In this document: piece by piece, positions 62,290 through 64,000 of the stretch | Layout of the letters: each line of letters begins with the position of its first letter | How positions within the stretch are numbered: position 1 is the stretch's first letter | NCBI RefSeq assembly: GCF_041260155.1 | Contig: NC_091944.1 | Span: 16,706,772 to 16,770,771, forward strand | Origin: Ptychodera flava | Taxonomy: Eukaryota; Hemichordata; Enteropneusta; Ptychoderidae | Reading direction: 5' to 3' | Length of the DNA: 64,000 bases | Notes under the pieces: model-generated | What the model saw: only the letters and a program-made list of their open reading frames with translations | The model's database searches: none | What the model was told of the DNA's origin: nothing | Position numbers and translations under genes: made by a program

Positions 62290-63510
62290 CACTTTACTTT
62301 TGTGAGTGACTCCACAAAGGTGACTGGTTGCACATCACTTTGTATCATTCAATATTGGAACTGTGTTGCATTGGTTTGGCCTTTATTTCCTCCAAGTAAT
62401 AGCAGCAGTATATACATATCCCCAGTATTAGTTTTGTAGCTCTGAAACATCTCTGAAGATGTGTCTGTACAGTGGTATGCAGGTATTAAAATGCATTGAT
62501 AAAACATAGGCTAATCCTCTGGGTTAAAACATATACTTGATCCTTGAAACCATGAATTGTTTTGTCTCATCTTAAGGAAAACCATATCTGATACATGGTA
62601 ATATGGTTTTCAAAAGCGACTTTCTTGTGACCTACAATTTTCTGTAAAGCAAAAAGCTGTTTCTTTTCAGGAAATAGATACTTTAGTATGCACAAGTTCG
62701 ATACAGCCAGTGATTAAGAAGGAAACATATGTGTTCAAGATTTCATTTTTCGAAATTGCGAAAAGTTTTTTTATCGCTCCCAACAGAAACTGAAGCTAGT
62801 GTTGATTACAAATGGAAGTTAGTCTTTTACTTAATACAGTTAGCAGTTACATTATGGCTTTGTCGTGCTGTGTTCAGTTGATTGGACTCGGTGTACTGCA
62901 TTGAAATCAGCTTGCTGGCAAGTTTCTTACAAGATGACAAATTTTTATGAAAGTGGACTGGAAATGGACAGGTGATGGATCAAAGTGACACATTGCTCTC
63001 AGTTGTTTTCGCTTTTTTTATTGAGATGATTGGTAAAGTAGTTTGTAGGAAATGAGAAAACCATGCTTTTCTGTAGAAAGTCATCTCTTGTCTATATTTG
63101 TCAGGATGCCACTGAATGCAGCTTCATGAAAGCTGCAGTCATGTTGAATGGCGGAAAGCAAAATAGAGATTCTCAGGGATGAAATTCGAGAAACTTTCAT
63201 CCTCTGTTTCCTTATGTAGAGGTCCAATTACACCATTGTAAACAACTAGACTGATCCTGTCTCTAGTTAGTGTGCTGAAAAGGCATACATCTTTGAAAGG
63301 GAAGTTTTTGGATCTTAGAATTGTGTTATCCATTATATACACATATTTTTAAAAAACTTTGAGCTCATTTTGTTGTACAATGAAATGAGAGTACTAAAAT
63401 CAATGTTTTTTCAAAGAGTGCTCTAATAAAATATTTGCCTTTGAAGACAGATACCATCAAATATAAGAGTATAATTGTATAATTTATGTTGCAGTTTTCT
63501 TTCAGTGTAT
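62290..63510. other. Gene-poor stretch
   Basis: No exon or repeat family member recognised. Confidence 0.35.
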
Positions 63511-63512
63511 TC

Positions 63513-63880
63513 TTAAGGTAGTATGTGCCTGAAAATTTAAAAATTAAAATATTTGCTCAAATTTTCCGCAAGGAAACTCTGAACCATCCTCTTTCTAAAT
63601 CAAGAATAAAAATCAGGGGTCACCATGCAAAATTTGGCACAAGAGAAACAAATTAAAAATATTTACTGATATTTGGAATTTAAAATGGTCACCAGATCTA
63701 TTTTAAGTCTATGGGGAAAAGTAAATTTCCTGATTTTCACAAAAATAAGTGGGTGAAAACTTAACTTACTCCATGAGCGTCAAAATGAGCCCCCACAGGT
63801 GATAGATCAAAAAAGTATCAAAAAAGTTGGAGGGTCTGAGTCCGGGTCTGAACACCTGTTCCCGAGATGTGTGTAATATG
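63513..63880 (-). repeat. TTAA-family ~360-bp element, diverged copy
   Basis: It starts TTAAGGTAGTATGTGCCTGA and keeps AAAATCAGGGGTCACCATGC and TACTCCATGAGCGTC; the distal border is degraded (CCCGAGATGTGTGTAATATG). Confidence 0.7.
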
Positions 63881-63958
63881 GTGCTGATTATACTGACTCA
63901 CTGGTGATCTCAATAGCATTCTGTGGCATGAAAAATAGTTACTTCTGTTCTGTGCAGG

Positions 63959-64000
63959 ATGAAACGAATAGAAAGACCATGGCACAGGAAATCATAGGTC
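63959..64000 (+). other. Possible start of an exon cut by the right edge
   Basis: After a good acceptor (TTACTTCTGTTCTGTGCAG, ending 63958) the DNA turns less AT-rich and reads DETNRKTMAQEIIG in phase 0; phase 1 stops at once and phase 2 at a TAG. It could be a distal HS1BP3 exon or the next gene. The extent is unknown. Confidence 0.3.

Overview
This window is animal (metazoan) nuclear DNA. It is AT-rich and gene-poor, coding sequence is split into short exons with GT-AG introns, and the intergenic and intronic space is crowded with small inverted-repeat transposon relics, satellite DNA and microsatellites. An invertebrate with kilobase-scale introns fits best; I cannot name the species from the sequence.

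Recognisable genes lie only in the first 23 kb. (1) Positions 249-351 are the last exon of a short-chain dehydrogenase/reductase (SDR) gene whose body is off the left edge. (2) A complete tandem paralogue of it runs on + from 4525 to 11054 (4 exons, 309 aa, HSD17B11/SDR16C-like). It has Ala where the catalytic Ser is expected. (3) UQCRB, the 14-kDa subunit of mitochondrial complex III, runs on - from 18280 to 15870 (4 exons, 113 aa). (4) An HS1BP3-like PX-domain gene runs on + from 18677 (5 firm exons to 22588, with a possible last exon at 22955-23005). UQCRB and HS1BP3 are head to head with about 396 bp between start codons, suggesting a shared bidirectional promoter. The SDR proteins are predicted lipid/steroid/retinoid oxidoreductases, UQCRB is respiratory, and HS1BP3 is a lipid-binding regulator. 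Nothing suggests one pathway.

From about 23 kb to the right edge I find no confident gene, only a few exon-like ORFs. This part is a repeat landscape: at least twelve copies of a ~360-bp TTAA-ended element; 93-bp and ~225-bp TTAACCCTTT elements resembling piggyBac MITEs; a ~1.9-kb element present as two inverted copies 36 kb apart (12842-14709 and 49230-51264), one carrying a 469-bp insertion with clean target duplication; a 117-bp satellite (41365-44656) with internal inversions, interrupted by a 1464-bp TIR element; a 1.26-kb element built of seven 150-bp units (57335-58599); and Tigger-like MITEs. A perfect 81-bp-arm hairpin with a 5-bp target duplication lies at 3155-3324.

No RNA gene, CRISPR array, operon, origin or virus was seen. 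The most notable items are the SDR active-site substitution, the long perfect hairpin, and the nested satellite/transposon locus at 41-45 kb.
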